Below, piece after piece: positions 1-12,111 of a stretch of 64,000 nucleotides of DNA (position 1 is its first letter; each line of letters begins with the position of its first letter). A program made the translations under genes and the position numbers. The notes below the pieces were generated by a model, which was given only the letters and a program-made list of their open reading frames with translations, made no database searches and was not told the DNA's origin. The stretch covers positions 106,266,501 to 106,330,500 of the forward strand of contig CM032230.1 in NCBI GenBank assembly GCA_019009955.1. The letters are read 5' to 3'. The DNA is from Riptortus pedestris (taxonomy: Eukaryota; Arthropoda; Insecta; Hemiptera; Alydidae).

Positions 1-256
1 ATTCTTATTGTAAATGTAATGTTCTATAAATGTTGATATATAAATTGTTTCATTATCTTGATTATTAACCAAAATATGTGCATTTTTTGGTTTTAGGTCT
101 TTAGTAAACCCCCAGTCCAACTCATCTCATATTAACAATATCCTATTATGTTGTGAAGCACACTATTTGATGCCTAAATACCAAATATTGTTTTCATTAG
201 ACTTTTACGTTTTGAGATAAATGAAAATACGTATCGCACGTGGGAAATCTGCTTCA
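1..256 (+). mobile_element. HINE-like element, 3' half (cut by the window start)
   Basis: Holds the family interior (TCTTATTG... GAGATATTTG-like block) and the inverted terminal motif GGGAAATCTGCT near 242-253. The stem-loop and terminal GACGGACTT are missing, so the end is truncated. Confidence 0.7.
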
Positions 257-456
257 TTTTCCAATTAATTAGTTGCCAACTACTCTGTTTTATTTCTTTG
301 AAAAGCAATACCGTAAATAATTAGCAGATTTCACTTGAGGAATATCAGTTATTGAGATTGTACTCATGACGCGATATTCGGAACATTTCTTCAAATGTCC
401 ATCAATCCTACCTAGTAGATGATGAAAATGAGGTCCCTTCAAAAATATCATATATA

Positions 457-506
<50 letters not shown>

Positions 507-513
<7 letters not shown>

Positions 514-1833
514 GTAACCTCTGTCTGTACATTGATTTTTTTCGCGAATTTTCACGATAACTTTTCGTTTCACACGTCATAGACACCATAACTGCATTTT
601 GTTTCTTTCGTGTATGTTTGTTTGTTACCTTTTCACGCATAAACGGCTGAACCGAATTTTATGAAATTTGGTATGTGTATTACTACTAACCCAACTTAGA
701 CTTTAGGCTATATTAAAATTCTCTGAGACGAACAGGAGTGGGGGTAATAAAGGAAGCCAGAAATTAAAAATAGCGATATTTCGTTTCCTATTAGTTTTTC
801 GGCAAATATGAACATAACAAGAGTTGTTTATTTTGTTATTTAGAGTAACCTTTGTTATATACACTTTTTTCGTATACCGAATTATAAAGGAGATATACGC
901 GTAAACCTATAGCGGAAGTGAACAATTTTATTTAGGACAAAAGATCCAACCGAAATAAATAAAACTCGGTATATGTATTATCACTAACGGTTTAATTATA
1001 ACAAACCATACCAAAATTTCTAGAGACGGGCAGGAGTGGGGGTTATAAGGGATGCAAGAAATTAAAAATAGCGATATTTCGTTTCCTATTGATTTTTCGG
1101 CATATATGAACAGAACAAAAGTTGTTTATTTTGTTATTTAGAGTAACTTTTGTTATATACACTTTTGTTTTATAACCATTAATAAACGAGATATACGCTA
1201 AAAACTAAAGCGGGAGCAACTATTTTATTGGGCACTAACGGTAGAACCGAACTTAACAACACTCGGTATGTAAATTAGCATTAATTCTTCCATGATTATA
1301 AGCTATATTAAATTTTTTAGGTTAGAACGGGAGTGGGTGGTTATAAGGGAGGCCTGAAATAAAAATTCGCAATATTTCAGTGTCTATTTGTTTTTCGGCA
1401 AAGAAGGTCATAACAAAAGTTGTTTACTTTGTTATTTAGATTAACTTTTTTTTTTTTTATACATTTCTCCAGGAACAATATGTGGAGCAAGTAATTTGCG
1501 TAGAAATATTGATATGCTCAACAATTCATTCTTATTTGAACTATCAGGTACCTCAGCTGGAAAAATTAATTCAAATCAATGTTAATATGTTGTCCTTAAT
1601 AGCTGAAATCTATGCATAATGCACAGGAGACGGGAAATATGACAATTTGGAGGACAGTGAAGACTTACATAAACAATTAATTTTATTATTAACAAATACC
1701 AATAACGGGTATTTACCCTAAACACTGGGACGGGTAAATGTCAAAATATTGTGCAAAGTAAAGCCTTGGCAAAAAAATACCATCACCATTCAGCCTCAAG
1801 TCAATTCCCGGGCGAAGCCGGGTATCTGAACTA

Positions 1834-1834
<1 letters not shown>
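507..1834 (+). mobile_element. Helitron-like non-autonomous element (hairpin-CTAG 3' end)
   Basis: It starts in the (TA)n tract with AAATTGTAACCTCTGTC and ends CCCGGGCGAAGCCGGG, eight to ten bases, then CTAG at 1831-1834 followed by T. A hairpin just before CTAG with insertion between A and T is the canonical Helitron 3' end. The interior has roughly 310 bp repeated blocks containing AGGAGTGGGGGT and GATATTTCGTTTCCTA. No protein is encoded. An RTE-like LINE tail is the alternative reading. Confidence 0.6.
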
Positions 1835-1867
<33 letters not shown>

Positions 1868-1873
<6 letters not shown>

Positions 1874-2694
1874 GTAACCTCGGTCTGTACATTGATTTTA
1901 TTCTCGAAATTTCACGATAAGTTTTCGATTCACATGTCATAGACACCATATCTGCATTTTGTTTCTTTCGTGTCTGTTTGTTTGTTTGTTTGTTTGTTTG
2001 TTACCTTTTCACGCATAAACGGCTGACCCGAATTTTATGAAACTTGGTATGTATATTACTACTAACCCAAATTAGACTTTAGGCTATATTAATATTCTCT
2101 GAGACGAATAGGAGTGGGGGTTATAAGGGAGGCCTGAAATTAAAAATAGTGATATTTCGTTTCCTATTCGGGTTTCGGCAAATATGCACATATCAAAAGT
2201 TGTTTATTTTGTTATTTAGAGAAACTTTTGTTATATACAATATCGTCGTATACCGAAGTATAAAGGCGTTATACGCTAAAAATTATAGCGGGAGTCAACA
2301 ATTTTATTTGGCACAAAAGACTCAACCGAACTCAATAAAACTCAGTATGCGTATTAGCCCTAACGCCTTTATTATAATAAGCTATACTAACATTTCTAGG
2401 GACGGGCAGGAGTGGGGGTTGTAAGGGAGGCCTGAAATTAAAAATAGCGGTATTTCGTTTTCTATTGGTTTTTTGCATATATGCACATGACACAAGTTGT
2501 TTATTTTGTTATTTAAAATAACTTTTGTAATATTCATTTCTGCCGTATAACAAAGTATAAACGAGATATACACTGAAAACTAAAACGGTACCTAGACGGG
2601 AAGAGCAGTTCTACACATAGAAGCATTGCCAAAAACAAAATAACATCTTTCCGTCCCAAATGATTTCCCGAGCGAAGCCGGGTACCTTGGCTAG
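1868..2694 (+). mobile_element. Helitron-like element, shorter copy
   Basis: Same family as 507-1834, starting AAATTGTAACC after a (TA)n tract and ending GAGCGAAGCCGGG...CTAG at 2691-2694. It carries a run of GTTT repeats near 1976-2001 (internal) and two interior blocks. Confidence 0.6.
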
Positions 2695-3193
2695 TATATA
2701 TATATATATATATATATATTTGTCTGTTACCACTCTAGCGGTCGCAATTTTGGTTAAATCGTTACCTAACTCGATATTTACTAATGTGATTAGAAAGATC
2801 CAGTTCGTTAATGGCTGAAATCGGACTAGTGGGTAGGGGAGTGGGCTAGAGTAGAGGAATTTCTAAAATTCATAATATCTCTGTTATTATTCGTCAAATC
2901 GAATAGTATAGCATCAATCTTATTGCAAATGTAATGTTATATAAATGTTTTTGCGTACGTATTTTCACTATCTTCATTATTAACAGAGATATTTGGATTT
3001 TATAGTTTACGGCCTTCAGTAAACCTCTTACTCATGCCATATTAACAATAAGCTGTTATATTATGAATCACATTATTTGAAGCCTAAATACCAAATATTG
3101 TTCTCATTGAACTTTTACATTTTGAGATAAATGCAAATACGTGACGCACGTGGGAAATCTGCTTAGTTAACGCAGCCCCTGAGTGACGGACTT

Positions 3194-3296
3194 TTTAGCA
3201 GATTTCCCTTAAGGGAAATCAGCTATTGAGGTCGCACTCAATTTCTTCAAATGTCCATCGATCCTATCCAGGAGATGACGAAAATGAGGTCCGTTC

Positions 3297-3352
<56 letters not shown>

Positions 3353-4021
3353 CTGTTAATGCTCTAGCGGTCGCAATTTTTGTTTGATCGTTACGAAACT
3401 CGATATTTAACCGTTTTATGTAAAAAGACAGATCAGGTTCGTTAATGGCTGAAATCGGACTAGAGGGAGGGGGAGGGGTTTAGAGGGGGGATTTTCGAAA
3501 TTTCAAAATATCTTCGTTATTATGCATCGGATCGAAAACTTTTTAGAATCAATATTATTGCAAATTAAATTTACTATGAATATTGTTATATACATTTATT
3601 CTCTATCTTGAATATTAACCGAGATATTTTCATTTTTATGAAGTTTGTGGTCGGGTATAGTTCGGATTAGGTCGGCCATTGCTCGGCTCAGGTGGAAGCT
3701 TCTTCTAACCTTATCTGTCGTTTCTAACCTTACCTTACCTTCGTTACTTTGTGAGATTTATGCAAATACGTTCTGTTCATCCGCCCCCGCCCCTTCTTTA
3801 GTTCTTGGACTACTAAAATTTGAGTTATTAAAATATAAATTATTCTTACAATTCAGAAGCCGTTTCAGTTGGGAATTTATTGTAATTAACTGAAAGATTT
3901 CTCATTACCGTTTGTATTTAATCACGGTGGTATTGTGTTACCAGTATGCAGATTTCCCTATTGTAAAACTTCACATGGGAAGTCTGCTTAGTTTACGCAG
4001 CCCCTGCGTGACGGACTTTTT
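3194..4021 (+). mobile_element. HINE-like element abutting the preceding copy
   Basis: Begins TTAGCAGATTTCCCTTAA at 3195 immediately after the previous GACGGACTT. (TA)n occupies 3301-3348. The element ends GGAAGTCTGCTTAG, CGCAGCCCCTGCG and GACGGACTT at about 4020. Confidence 0.8.
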
Positions 4022-4415
4022 TTCATTAACGCAGAGAAATAAAAGTTCGTATGAAAACTAAACAGATTTCCTTCGTGCTCGGATGGCATGCTGATAATAT
4101 CTCATTCTGTTCTTTATTTCTATATATTCTGCATTATATAGTCTTCATTTCATGGCATTGCCTATAATTAGTGCGGTAGATAGCAAGGCTAACAGCTTAC
4201 AACTGGTAATATTAGAGGCATTCATGCAACTCACTGGCGTGTTATATGCCACACATGCTGCATGAACTTAGACAACCCCTCTTCAATATCAAGTCTTATA
4301 GTATTGTTAGACCTGGTATAGTAAGGTTAATCTTGTTTTTTTTTTTTTTATCTGGTTTTTACAGGAACTAAGACTCTTCTAAAAAAAAAAAAAAAATACC
4401 AACAGAATAGGAGCA

Positions 4416-4542
4416 AACTTTTAGCAATTTCCTTTATGAGAAAATAGCTATTGAGGTTATTATCATTACGCGATTTTCAAAAAACGTCTTCGAATGGTCA
4501 TCGATCATTCCTAATAGATGGGTAAAATAGAGTCCATTCAAA
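4416..4542 (+). mobile_element. Old HINE 5' fragment
   Basis: A decayed 5' end (TTTTAGCAATTTCCTTT... CATTACGCGATTTTC... GAGTCCATTCAAA). It stops where the next, younger copy begins at its own TTTTAGCAG, consistent with insertion into T-rich DNA at the older copy's (TA)n site. Confidence 0.65.
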
Positions 4543-4664
4543 TTTTAGCAGATTTCCCTTAGGGGAAATCAGCTATTGAGGTCGTACTCATGACGCGAGT
4601 TTCGAAAAATTTCTTCAAATGTCCATCGATCCTACCCAGGAGATGACGAAAATGAGGTCCGTTC

Positions 4665-4731
<67 letters not shown>

Positions 4732-5391
4732 TAAAATAGCGGTCGCAATTTTTGTTTGATCGTTACGACACTATATTTACCCGTTTTATGTAAAAAGACA
4801 GATCAAGTTCGTTAATGGCTGAAATCGTACCAGTGGGAGGGGGGAGGTTTAGAGAGGGGATTTTCGAAAATTCGAAATATCTCCGTTATTATGCATCGCA
4901 TCGCAAACTTGTATAGAATCAATCTTATTGCAAATTAAATTTACTATAAATATTGCTTTATACACTTATTCTCTATCTTAAATATTAACCGAGATATTTG
5001 CATTTTTATGAAGTCTGTGGTCGGGTGTTGTTCGGGTTAGTTCGGGCGTTTTCGTAAGTCGGCTCTAGGGGAAACTTCTAACCTAACCTGTAGTTTCTAA
5101 CCTTACCTAACCTTCTTTACTTTGTGAGATTTATGCAAATACGTTCTGTTCGCCCCCCCCCCCTTCTTTAGTTCTTGGGCTACTAAAATTTGAGTTATTA
5201 AAATATAAATTATTCTTACAATTCAGAAGCCGTTTCAGTTGGGAGTTTATTAAAATTAACTGAAAGATTTCTCATTACCGTTTGCATTTACTTATGGTGG
5301 TGTTGTGTTACCAGTATGCAGATTTCCCTATTGCTAAACTTCACATAGGAAATCTGCTTAGTTTACGTAGCCCCTGCGTGACGGACTTTTA
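4543..5391 (+). mobile_element. HINE-like element, near complete
   Basis: 5' TTTTAGCAGATTTCCC, (TA)n at 4670-4727, interior G-rich block near 4830-4860, a pyrimidine/purine block, and a 3' end GGAAATCTGCTTAG...CCCCTGCG TGACGGACTTTT at 5350-5391. Confidence 0.8.
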
Positions 5392-5745
5392 TAAACTGCG
5401 ATGACTATAAGTGGTGTTATGATAAAAACTGTGAACAGACATACTTTTATGAATATATTATTTAAGTCACCTTCGATGGAGAAAAACAAATGCAAAAATA
5501 ACAAATAATAATGCATTATTTGGATTTCAGGCGTCATTGAGTGCAAATGATGAAAAATTATTCGTTACATGAAAAGGCACGATTGCTTGTGCTTGAGAAC
5601 ACTTTTGGTGGGAATGATGTTTTATTTCTTTAGTATAAAGCTCAGACGAAATTTAATAAAAACGGTAGATAATCTCATATTTCCCAGAGTGCTGTAAAGT
5701 AAAACATGTTTATAATGAAGCTCCTTAATGAATTATTCAGTAAAA

Positions 5746-5779
5746 ATATTTCCCGGGCAATGCTGGGTTTGCCAACTAG
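5746..5779 (+). mobile_element. Helitron-like 3' end fragment
   Basis: A lone hairpin-like TTCCCGGGCAATGCTGGG followed by CTAG at 5776-5779. Nothing upstream matches the larger Helitron-like family. Confidence 0.4.
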
Positions 5780-5847
5780 CATAAGAACATAAGTTGCCTT
5801 TTAAGAGAATATCACTTAGGTTCAGAGATATATTTTCAGTGGTGCAG

Positions 5848-6646
5848 TTAAAAAAAATTCCGTCATGCAGGGGCTGCGTAAACTAAGCATATTTTATACA
5901 TGCTGGTATAACACGCTGCTGATCCCATCTTATCACTTATTCTCTTCTATGCAAAAAAACACATGATAAAGGTTGTGTTGGGGGGAGGGAGGTATTAAAG
6001 GCTGAAAAAAAGAAAGTATAAATAACTCGCTTAATACCTGAGTTACGAAAAAATGTATACTGCAACAATTGTAGATCATGGCTAGCTTAATAAGATTGGT
6101 TCATTGACATGACTCATAGTAAGGGGGGTATTTTGAAATTCCAAAATCGCCTGTAAACCATTCCATCCCCGATTTCAGCCATTAACTAAAATGATCTTTA
6201 GTGTTTAATGATACAGTTAAATATCGAGTATGGTATAGAAGAAATAAATATTTTAAATTCACGTCCGCAAAATCATAATTCATCACGTCATCACACTGAG
6301 TATTTGCATGTATCTCACATAGTAAACTTTCAATGAAAACGATATGTGGTATTTACATTTGGAATAATGTAGTAAAGAATATAACAGCTTATTGCTAATA
6401 TGGCATGAGTCAGCGTGGGGGTTTATTAAAGGCTGAAAAATAAGCAATGCAAATATCTCCGTTAATATTAAAGATAGAGAAGAAATGTATACAATAATAT
6501 TTATAGAACATTTTATTTTCAATAAGATTAGCTCTATACAATTTTTTTATCCCACGTGTAATAACGGAAATATTTCAAATATTCGAAATTCACTCCCTTT
6601 AACCCCCCCCCCCGCGTCCACTGTTTCGATTTCAGCCATTAACTGA

Positions 6647-6660
<14 letters not shown>
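5848..6660 (-). mobile_element. HINE-like element, reverse, diverged subfamily with repeated interior
   Basis: Reverse 3' end: TCCGTCATGCAGGGGCTGCG and AAACTAAGCA at 5860-5893. The interior block (GGCTGAAAA, GATATTTG, GATCCGA-type) occurs twice, near 5980-6240 and 6410-6640, ending at a (TA)n(TG)n tract at 6647-6710. The 5' end is not seen. Confidence 0.65.
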
Positions 6661-6706
<46 letters not shown>

Positions 6707-6710
6707 GTAT
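6647..6710. repeat. Compound microsatellite (TA)n(TG)n(CG)n
   Basis: Alternating TA, then TG and short CG dinucleotides at the 5' side of the reverse HINE copy. Purine-pyrimidine alternation throughout makes it a candidate for Z-DNA. Confidence 0.85.
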
Positions 6711-8805
6711 TAATCCTAGTTCTATTACCGCCGCTATTTAAGAAGCCAGTATAATCGACAATTACCAAGTATTTTACTTAACTTTCGGGAATATAGAATA
6801 CCGAGTTTCATTCGTCCAAATTTGATATTGCAGGCACTGCATTACTATTAGGGTGCTTCCTTCCAGACAATGATGCGTTACAAGTCTTAAATCTGAAAGG
6901 ACATTCTCTTAGTAAGTCGGGGTTCTGTGACGGGTGTATTTAATTCTATTGAACTAATATAGACACACCATGATACAGTCAGCGGTGTCCAACCCGGTAT
7001 TTACCATAAATAATTATAAATCTTGAGGGGTTGTTTCTCACTATTTAAAGTAAAAATTGGCTGAAGTAATTCGCTCACGTTGGTTTTAAGTAAGCTACTT
7101 CAGGTGTTTATTGATTCTGTTCGTTATTTTTGATAATTAATTTTTAAAAAATAATTATGTACGATACAATCAAAGAGGTTCTTTTTTAGCGTCGTATGAC
7201 TTTAGTTTAAAGGGATTTGGTGCTGGTATGCGATCTAGGAACCTGTAGTCCGAGCTCATCCAGTGGATAGGTGAACTTGGCATTCTGACACGAGCGTTTC
7301 TTGAGAGAGGTCTGCTTATTGTTGACTTTCATGCGCATCGACTCTTTGTTTCGGTTGTTACGAAGGACTATTTCTCCTTCTGTGGGAATCCCTTTTTCCT
7401 TGATGTTACGAGCTCAAATTGTTTATTATTAGAGGTTGTTTAGAATATCCATATTTCTCTTTGAATCATTGCCTTTAACATCTTCCGTTCTCTCACCTCA
7501 CTTGCCGTTTTTCTCGGTGCTATAGTTGCAGAGGTAAGATAAATTTATTATGATACTTTTCTTTCTTTCAGCTTGTATCGTCCATTTCGTTTGTTATTTG
7601 GGCTCACCAGAGCCAAGTAATTATGCATTTTTTTTCTATTCTTATATTTTATTTACGCGAAATTATTAATTCTACAGAGGATTTCTCTTCTTGTAACTGT
7701 ATTTCTGGGTTTCACGTATTCTTTTTTTTTTTATATAATTATTTATTAATTTCACTTTACCTCCCCACCCCTCCTAGCCCATTTTTATATTTATACTCTA
7801 CATTTTCTAACAAATTCAGTTTCTTTAAACAAAAATCGTTTGAGTAGAAGTGGCGGTTAAAACAAGGCTAAAAACTAATAAGTTCAAGTATCTAGGTTAA
7901 TATACGAGTTAGAGAAAATATGTATATAACAGTATTAGCCCATTACATATCCAACCATATTGCTTTATATGATATTTCGAATTTTAGTTTTGTCCTTTCT
8001 CTAAATTCCCTTTTCCTTGCCTGATAGATAAAATACTTTGTATTTACGCTAGAAATAAGACGGTTCGCGTTATACTGGCTTAATGTTATTCTGAAATAAT
8101 GTGTAGTGTATACTGAAATGAGAAAACTAAAAAAAAAACAAATAATAGGATTAGAGAAAAAGTAGTTGCATGCAATTTTCAGTATGTTTTTAAAACATTT
8201 TTCTATCCGACTAATAACACCGCCTTTTCCTAATTCCTAAAGTCAATGCCCTATGATTTTTACATATATGTTTTACGAAGAAATTGGATTGAGAGAATTT
8301 TAGGCGTCCCAAATTAAATATACATGGATTAATACGTCATAAATTAATACGACAATATAATAAAAAAAAATCGGAAAAAATACATTCATTGATAAAGATA
8401 GATTACGACAAAAATAAAGATTTTGAAGTTTGACTTAAAAGATAAACATTTAAATTTATTTTATGTGCCGGCTTCTTTTATCATCATTTATCATTGATTT
8501 ATAACAGTTATGCAATATAAAATATGAATATGCCTCTTCAGAATTTGGCTTGTAATAGTAAATAATATTCATTGAATAGATATTAGTAACATTTATGTGG
8601 GCATCATTTTTTGAGGAAACTATACCATAATTCAATTTTATTTTAAAAATTGTAATATTCACTTCACGTTGAAAATCCTAATTGGAAAGGAATGCTTGCC
8701 CAACTGGATATAAAGGAAGTTTGAAGCGTACAGTTGTAGTCCATTCAAATAGTCTTTTTTTGCCCATTAGATAATACGTAATATTAATGGATTACCAGGA
8801 ATTAT
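6711..8805. other. Stretch without a recognisable gene
   Basis: AT-rich sequence with stop codons in all frames. The part at 7180-7430 is somewhat more GC-rich, and 7860-8030 carries a faint reverse HINE interior. I see no convincing exon or complete repeat. Confidence 0.5.
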
Positions 8806-9082
8806 AGAAAATCCGTCACGCAGAGGCTGCGTAAACTTAGCAGATTTCCTATTGATTAGTAAGGCAGACTGCTAATCTCTTCTCACTTTAAAGTTCTACT
8901 TCTATGTAAAAATCTGATGAGTGGGATAAGGGGATTTACTTAACGCTGAAAATAAGAAAGTATTAACAACTCACTTAATATTTGAGTTATGAAAAAATGT
9001 ATTGAACAATAATTGTGGAACACCAATAGTTTAACCAAATTGGTTTTATAAAAGTTTTGATCGAACTCATAATAAAGGAGAT

Positions 9083-9676
9083 ATTTTAGCAGATTTCCCT
9101 TAGGGGAAATCAGCTATTGAGGACGTACTCATGACGCGATTTTTGAAATTTTTCTTCAAATGTCCATCGATCCTACCCATCCTACTCAGGAGATAACGAA
9201 AATGAGGTCCGTTCAAAACTGTATATATATATATATATATCTCTATATCTAGATATATCGGTTACCGCTCTAGCGGTCGCAATTTTTGTTCTATCGCTGC
9301 CATACTTGTTATATATTCGTTTTATATTAAAAGAAAGATCAAGTTAGTTAATGGCGGAAATCGGACATGGGTGAGGGGGGGGGGTTAGAGGGGTGAGAAT
9401 TTCGAAAATTCTTAATATCTCCGTTTCAGATCGCGTCAGATCGAAAAATTGTATAGAACTGAGATATTTGCATTTTTTAGTTTTCGGTCTTCAGTAAAGC
9501 CCCACTCCTACTCATCCCATATTAACAATATTCCATTACGTTATGAAGCACTTTATTTGAAGCTTAAATACCAATTATTGTTCTCATTGAACTTTTAAGT
9601 TTCCAGAAAAATGCAAATACTAGGCGCAGTTGGGAAATCTGCTCAGTTGACGCAGCCCCTGCGTGACGGACTTTTG
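9083..9676 (+). mobile_element. HINE-like element inserted in an older reverse HINE
   Basis: Complete copy of about 590 bp: TTTTAGCAGATTTCCC to GACGGACTTTT. The host reads GGAGATATTTT before it and GAATTATGGAATT after it, which rejoin into the expected interior block, so the insertion was at a run of T. Confidence 0.8.
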
Positions 9677-10124
9677 AATTATGGAATTACCCTCTCCTCT
9701 AAATTCCCTCATATTCCTAGTCAAAGTTTAGCCATTAACGTATATCTTAATTAATGTTGAATGAAACTGTTAAATATCCATTATTGTCAGATAATCATTT
9801 CCGAGTCAAGACCGAGAAATCATAATTGATGACGACATATCACTATGTAACTCATACCGTAAATGTTTTATGAAAACAATATTTGGTTTTCAAGCTTAAT
9901 ACAAAGTGGTTCATGATATAACAGGTTATTGTCAATATGGAATAAGTAGGAGTGGGGTTTTTACAAAAGCACGAAATCTAAAAAAGGCAAATATCTTGGT
10001 TAATAATCAAAACAGTGAAAACATGTAGATAACAAAATTGATAGACAACTACATGCGCAATAAGTTGGGCTTTATAAAATTTTTCGATCTGACTCATTAT
10101 AACAGAGATACTTTGTATTATGAA

Positions 10125-10294
10125 AACCTAGAGTGGCGAGTTCGATTCTTGCCTGGGCAAAGGAAATTATTTAGTGACGAAATTCATTAAATAACGTCCT
10201 AAAATCCCACCCTGGCTAGAAAAGGGTGGAAACGTGTAGATAACCCGTCCCGATTAGCCTAAGTTGCAAAAAGTGGACGTTAATAAATAATAAT
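10125..10294 (+). mobile_element. tRNA-derived SINE, 5' truncated
   Basis: Starts at the B-box-like GAGTTCGATTCTTGCC, followed by the family tail CCCACCCTGGCTAG, AACCCGTCCCGATTAGCC and a TAATAAATAATAAT end. The tRNA A-box part is lost. Confidence 0.65.
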
Positions 10295-10399
10295 CATAGT
10301 AATAATATTATAAAAATTCCCTCTCCCTTCTCACTGGAGCAAAAGTCGAGCTGTTCTCAAAAGAGAACATAATTGTTTGAAGGAATGGAGGTATGGATA

Positions 10400-10745
10400 T
10401 GTACCTCCTTAAAAAGTTGGCCCCAAAAAAGGCCAACGGGTAAGTTCTGAACGAGGAAAGTGATAGCAAAACTCATATCAAGGCCATGGAAAAAACGAGA
10501 GTAAAACTTCTAGGGCATATCATAAGGCACAACGAGCTCGTCAAAAATATATTTGATCGCAAGGTTATTGGATTTAGGAGAATAGGATGGTTATGAAACC
10601 CCCAAGCATCTTATGGACTTCGGTGGGTATAGTAATATGAAAAGAGCAGCTTCCGATAGAACACAATGGTTGAAGGCCACTACCTTTACATCCTGATGAT
10701 GGAATGATAAATACTTAAATTCTGATGATGATATGATGATGATAC
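10400..10745 (+). pseudogene. Non-LTR retrotransposon (endonuclease-RT type) 3' end fragment
   Basis: Translation contains EKTRVKLLGHIIRHNEL followed by a broken KVIG segment, the typical region after the reverse transcriptase of RTE/CR1-like LINEs (LGHIIRRN). Stops interrupt it. The sequence ends in GATGATGAT-rich repeats at 10693-10742, a usual LINE tail. Confidence 0.6.
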
Positions 10746-11794
10746 TTTCGATCATTCCCCTCATTAGTGAATCTGTAACTGCGTTAGCTCATTGTTCAGA
10801 TGGCGTGGGAAAACCTTTGGATGTGTATCTTTCTCTGTGAAAATAAAGGATTCCCTTTTGACGGAACGGAGTCCTTAAGATGCATATATAAGTGAACTAA
10901 GCAGACTTCCCACGAATATATATGACACACCAGTAATGCCACCTTGCTTTATAAGCTTTATTTCAAGGTCGAAATGTAAGTGGGATTTTACTGTAGACTG
11001 AAAACAAGAACGTGCTAATACCTCACTTAATATTTGAATTACGAAAAAATGTGAATAACAACAATTATAAAGCATCAATAGTTTAACAGTATTGGTTCTG
11101 TTACATTTTCCGATCCGACTCACAGTAAAGGGGATATTTTGAATTTTCAAATTCCCCATCTCTTAAGCCAACTCCTCCACTCAGAGTCCGATTTCGGTAA
11201 TTAATTATTAAGATCATTAGTGTTGAATGAAGCCGTTAAATATCGAGTACAAGTAATTTTCATGTTAAGAACGTCAAATTTAAAACGATGACAACATCAC
11301 AATACCAAATTCGTAGTACACACGTACCTACCTCAGTAAAAGTTCAAGGAAGACAATATTTAGTATTTAAGGTTTTGAACAGTCTAGTTCATAACAAGTT
11401 ATTAATATGATATGAGTAGGAGTGGGGGTTAACTGAGGGCTAAGGCTGGAACTAAAAAAGCAAATATCTCGGTTAATATTCATGATAGAGGAAATATTTA
11501 TGTATCCAAATACGGGCAATTAAATTTGAAATATGATTGCTTCCACAAAACTAATACGTCCAACGTATAATAACGGAGATGTACTCTTGCTCCTCGTTAT
11601 CTAATTGTTTTTAAAAAAGTAATTAATAAGCTATAAACACTAATGTGTTATAAATCTTTTCTTCATTATGGCACTATTCTTTAGTATTGAAGAATAGCAA
11701 ATGTGCCCGAAAATGTGAACTTAAAAAAAATACATTCACCTTCTCGTTGATTGAGTACTTTTTCAGACGATGCCCAACTATCTTATACGTCTTT

Positions 11795-11861
<67 letters not shown>

Positions 11862-11863
<2 letters not shown>

Positions 11864-12111
11864 CCGAAGTGTGGTAAATGTCAGGACTTACCGGTAAATC
11901 CTAGGATTCACCTTGAGCACTGGTTAAAATCCGAAATCTAGATGAAATTCAAGATTTTACCGCTTGGCAGTTGGTTAATCCACGGATTTACCGTCTGGCT
12001 TGGTAAATGCTCGAAAAACATTAAATAAGTGTGGGAATCGAACTCGCCACTCTAGGTTTACCATGTGAGATTAAGGCTAACGCTTTAACTCACATGGCTA
12101 ACCTGAGCCCC
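11862..12111 (-). mobile_element. tRNA-derived SINE, reverse, with intact tRNA-like head
   Basis: On the minus strand the head begins at 12111 with GGGGCTCAGGTTAGCC. It carries an A-box-like TTAGCCATGTGAG and a B-box-like GAGTTCGATTCCC. The body, toward 11862, has repeated GGTAAATC/GGATTTACC motifs. Confidence 0.6.

Larger units (their letters stand above)
318..3193 (+). mobile_element. HINE-like element split by two nested Helitron-like elements
   Basis: The 5' end begins with a degenerate TTAGCAGATTTC at 319. The (TA)n tract starts near 461 and is interrupted by two nested elements (507-1834 and 1868-2694). The 3' half resumes at about 2719 (TTTGTCTGTTACC) and ends with GGGAAATCTGCT, the stem-loop and GACGGACTT at about 3193. 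The next copy starts directly at its end. Confidence 0.75.
8806..10320 (-). mobile_element. HINE-like element, reverse, interrupted by a younger HINE and a SINE
   Basis: Reverse 3' end TCCGTCACGCAGAGGCTGCG at 8812-8831 and AGCAGATTTCC. It continues to GGAGATATTT at 9084, resumes at 9677 (GAATTATGGAATTACC) after the nested copy, and is broken again by a SINE near 10125-10294. Confidence 0.65.

Noticed and set aside
290..640. Open frames rich in YIYIYI or HTHTHT repeats (also near 1713, 11687, 13001, 33586, 41493 and 56531)
   Set aside because: They are translations of (TA)n and (CA)n microsatellites within repeats, with no protein family features.
7623..7847. Hydrophobic 74-codon frame resembling a membrane protein
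   Set aside because: It arises from T-rich sequence, has no conserved motif or splice partner, and lies in decayed intergenic DNA.
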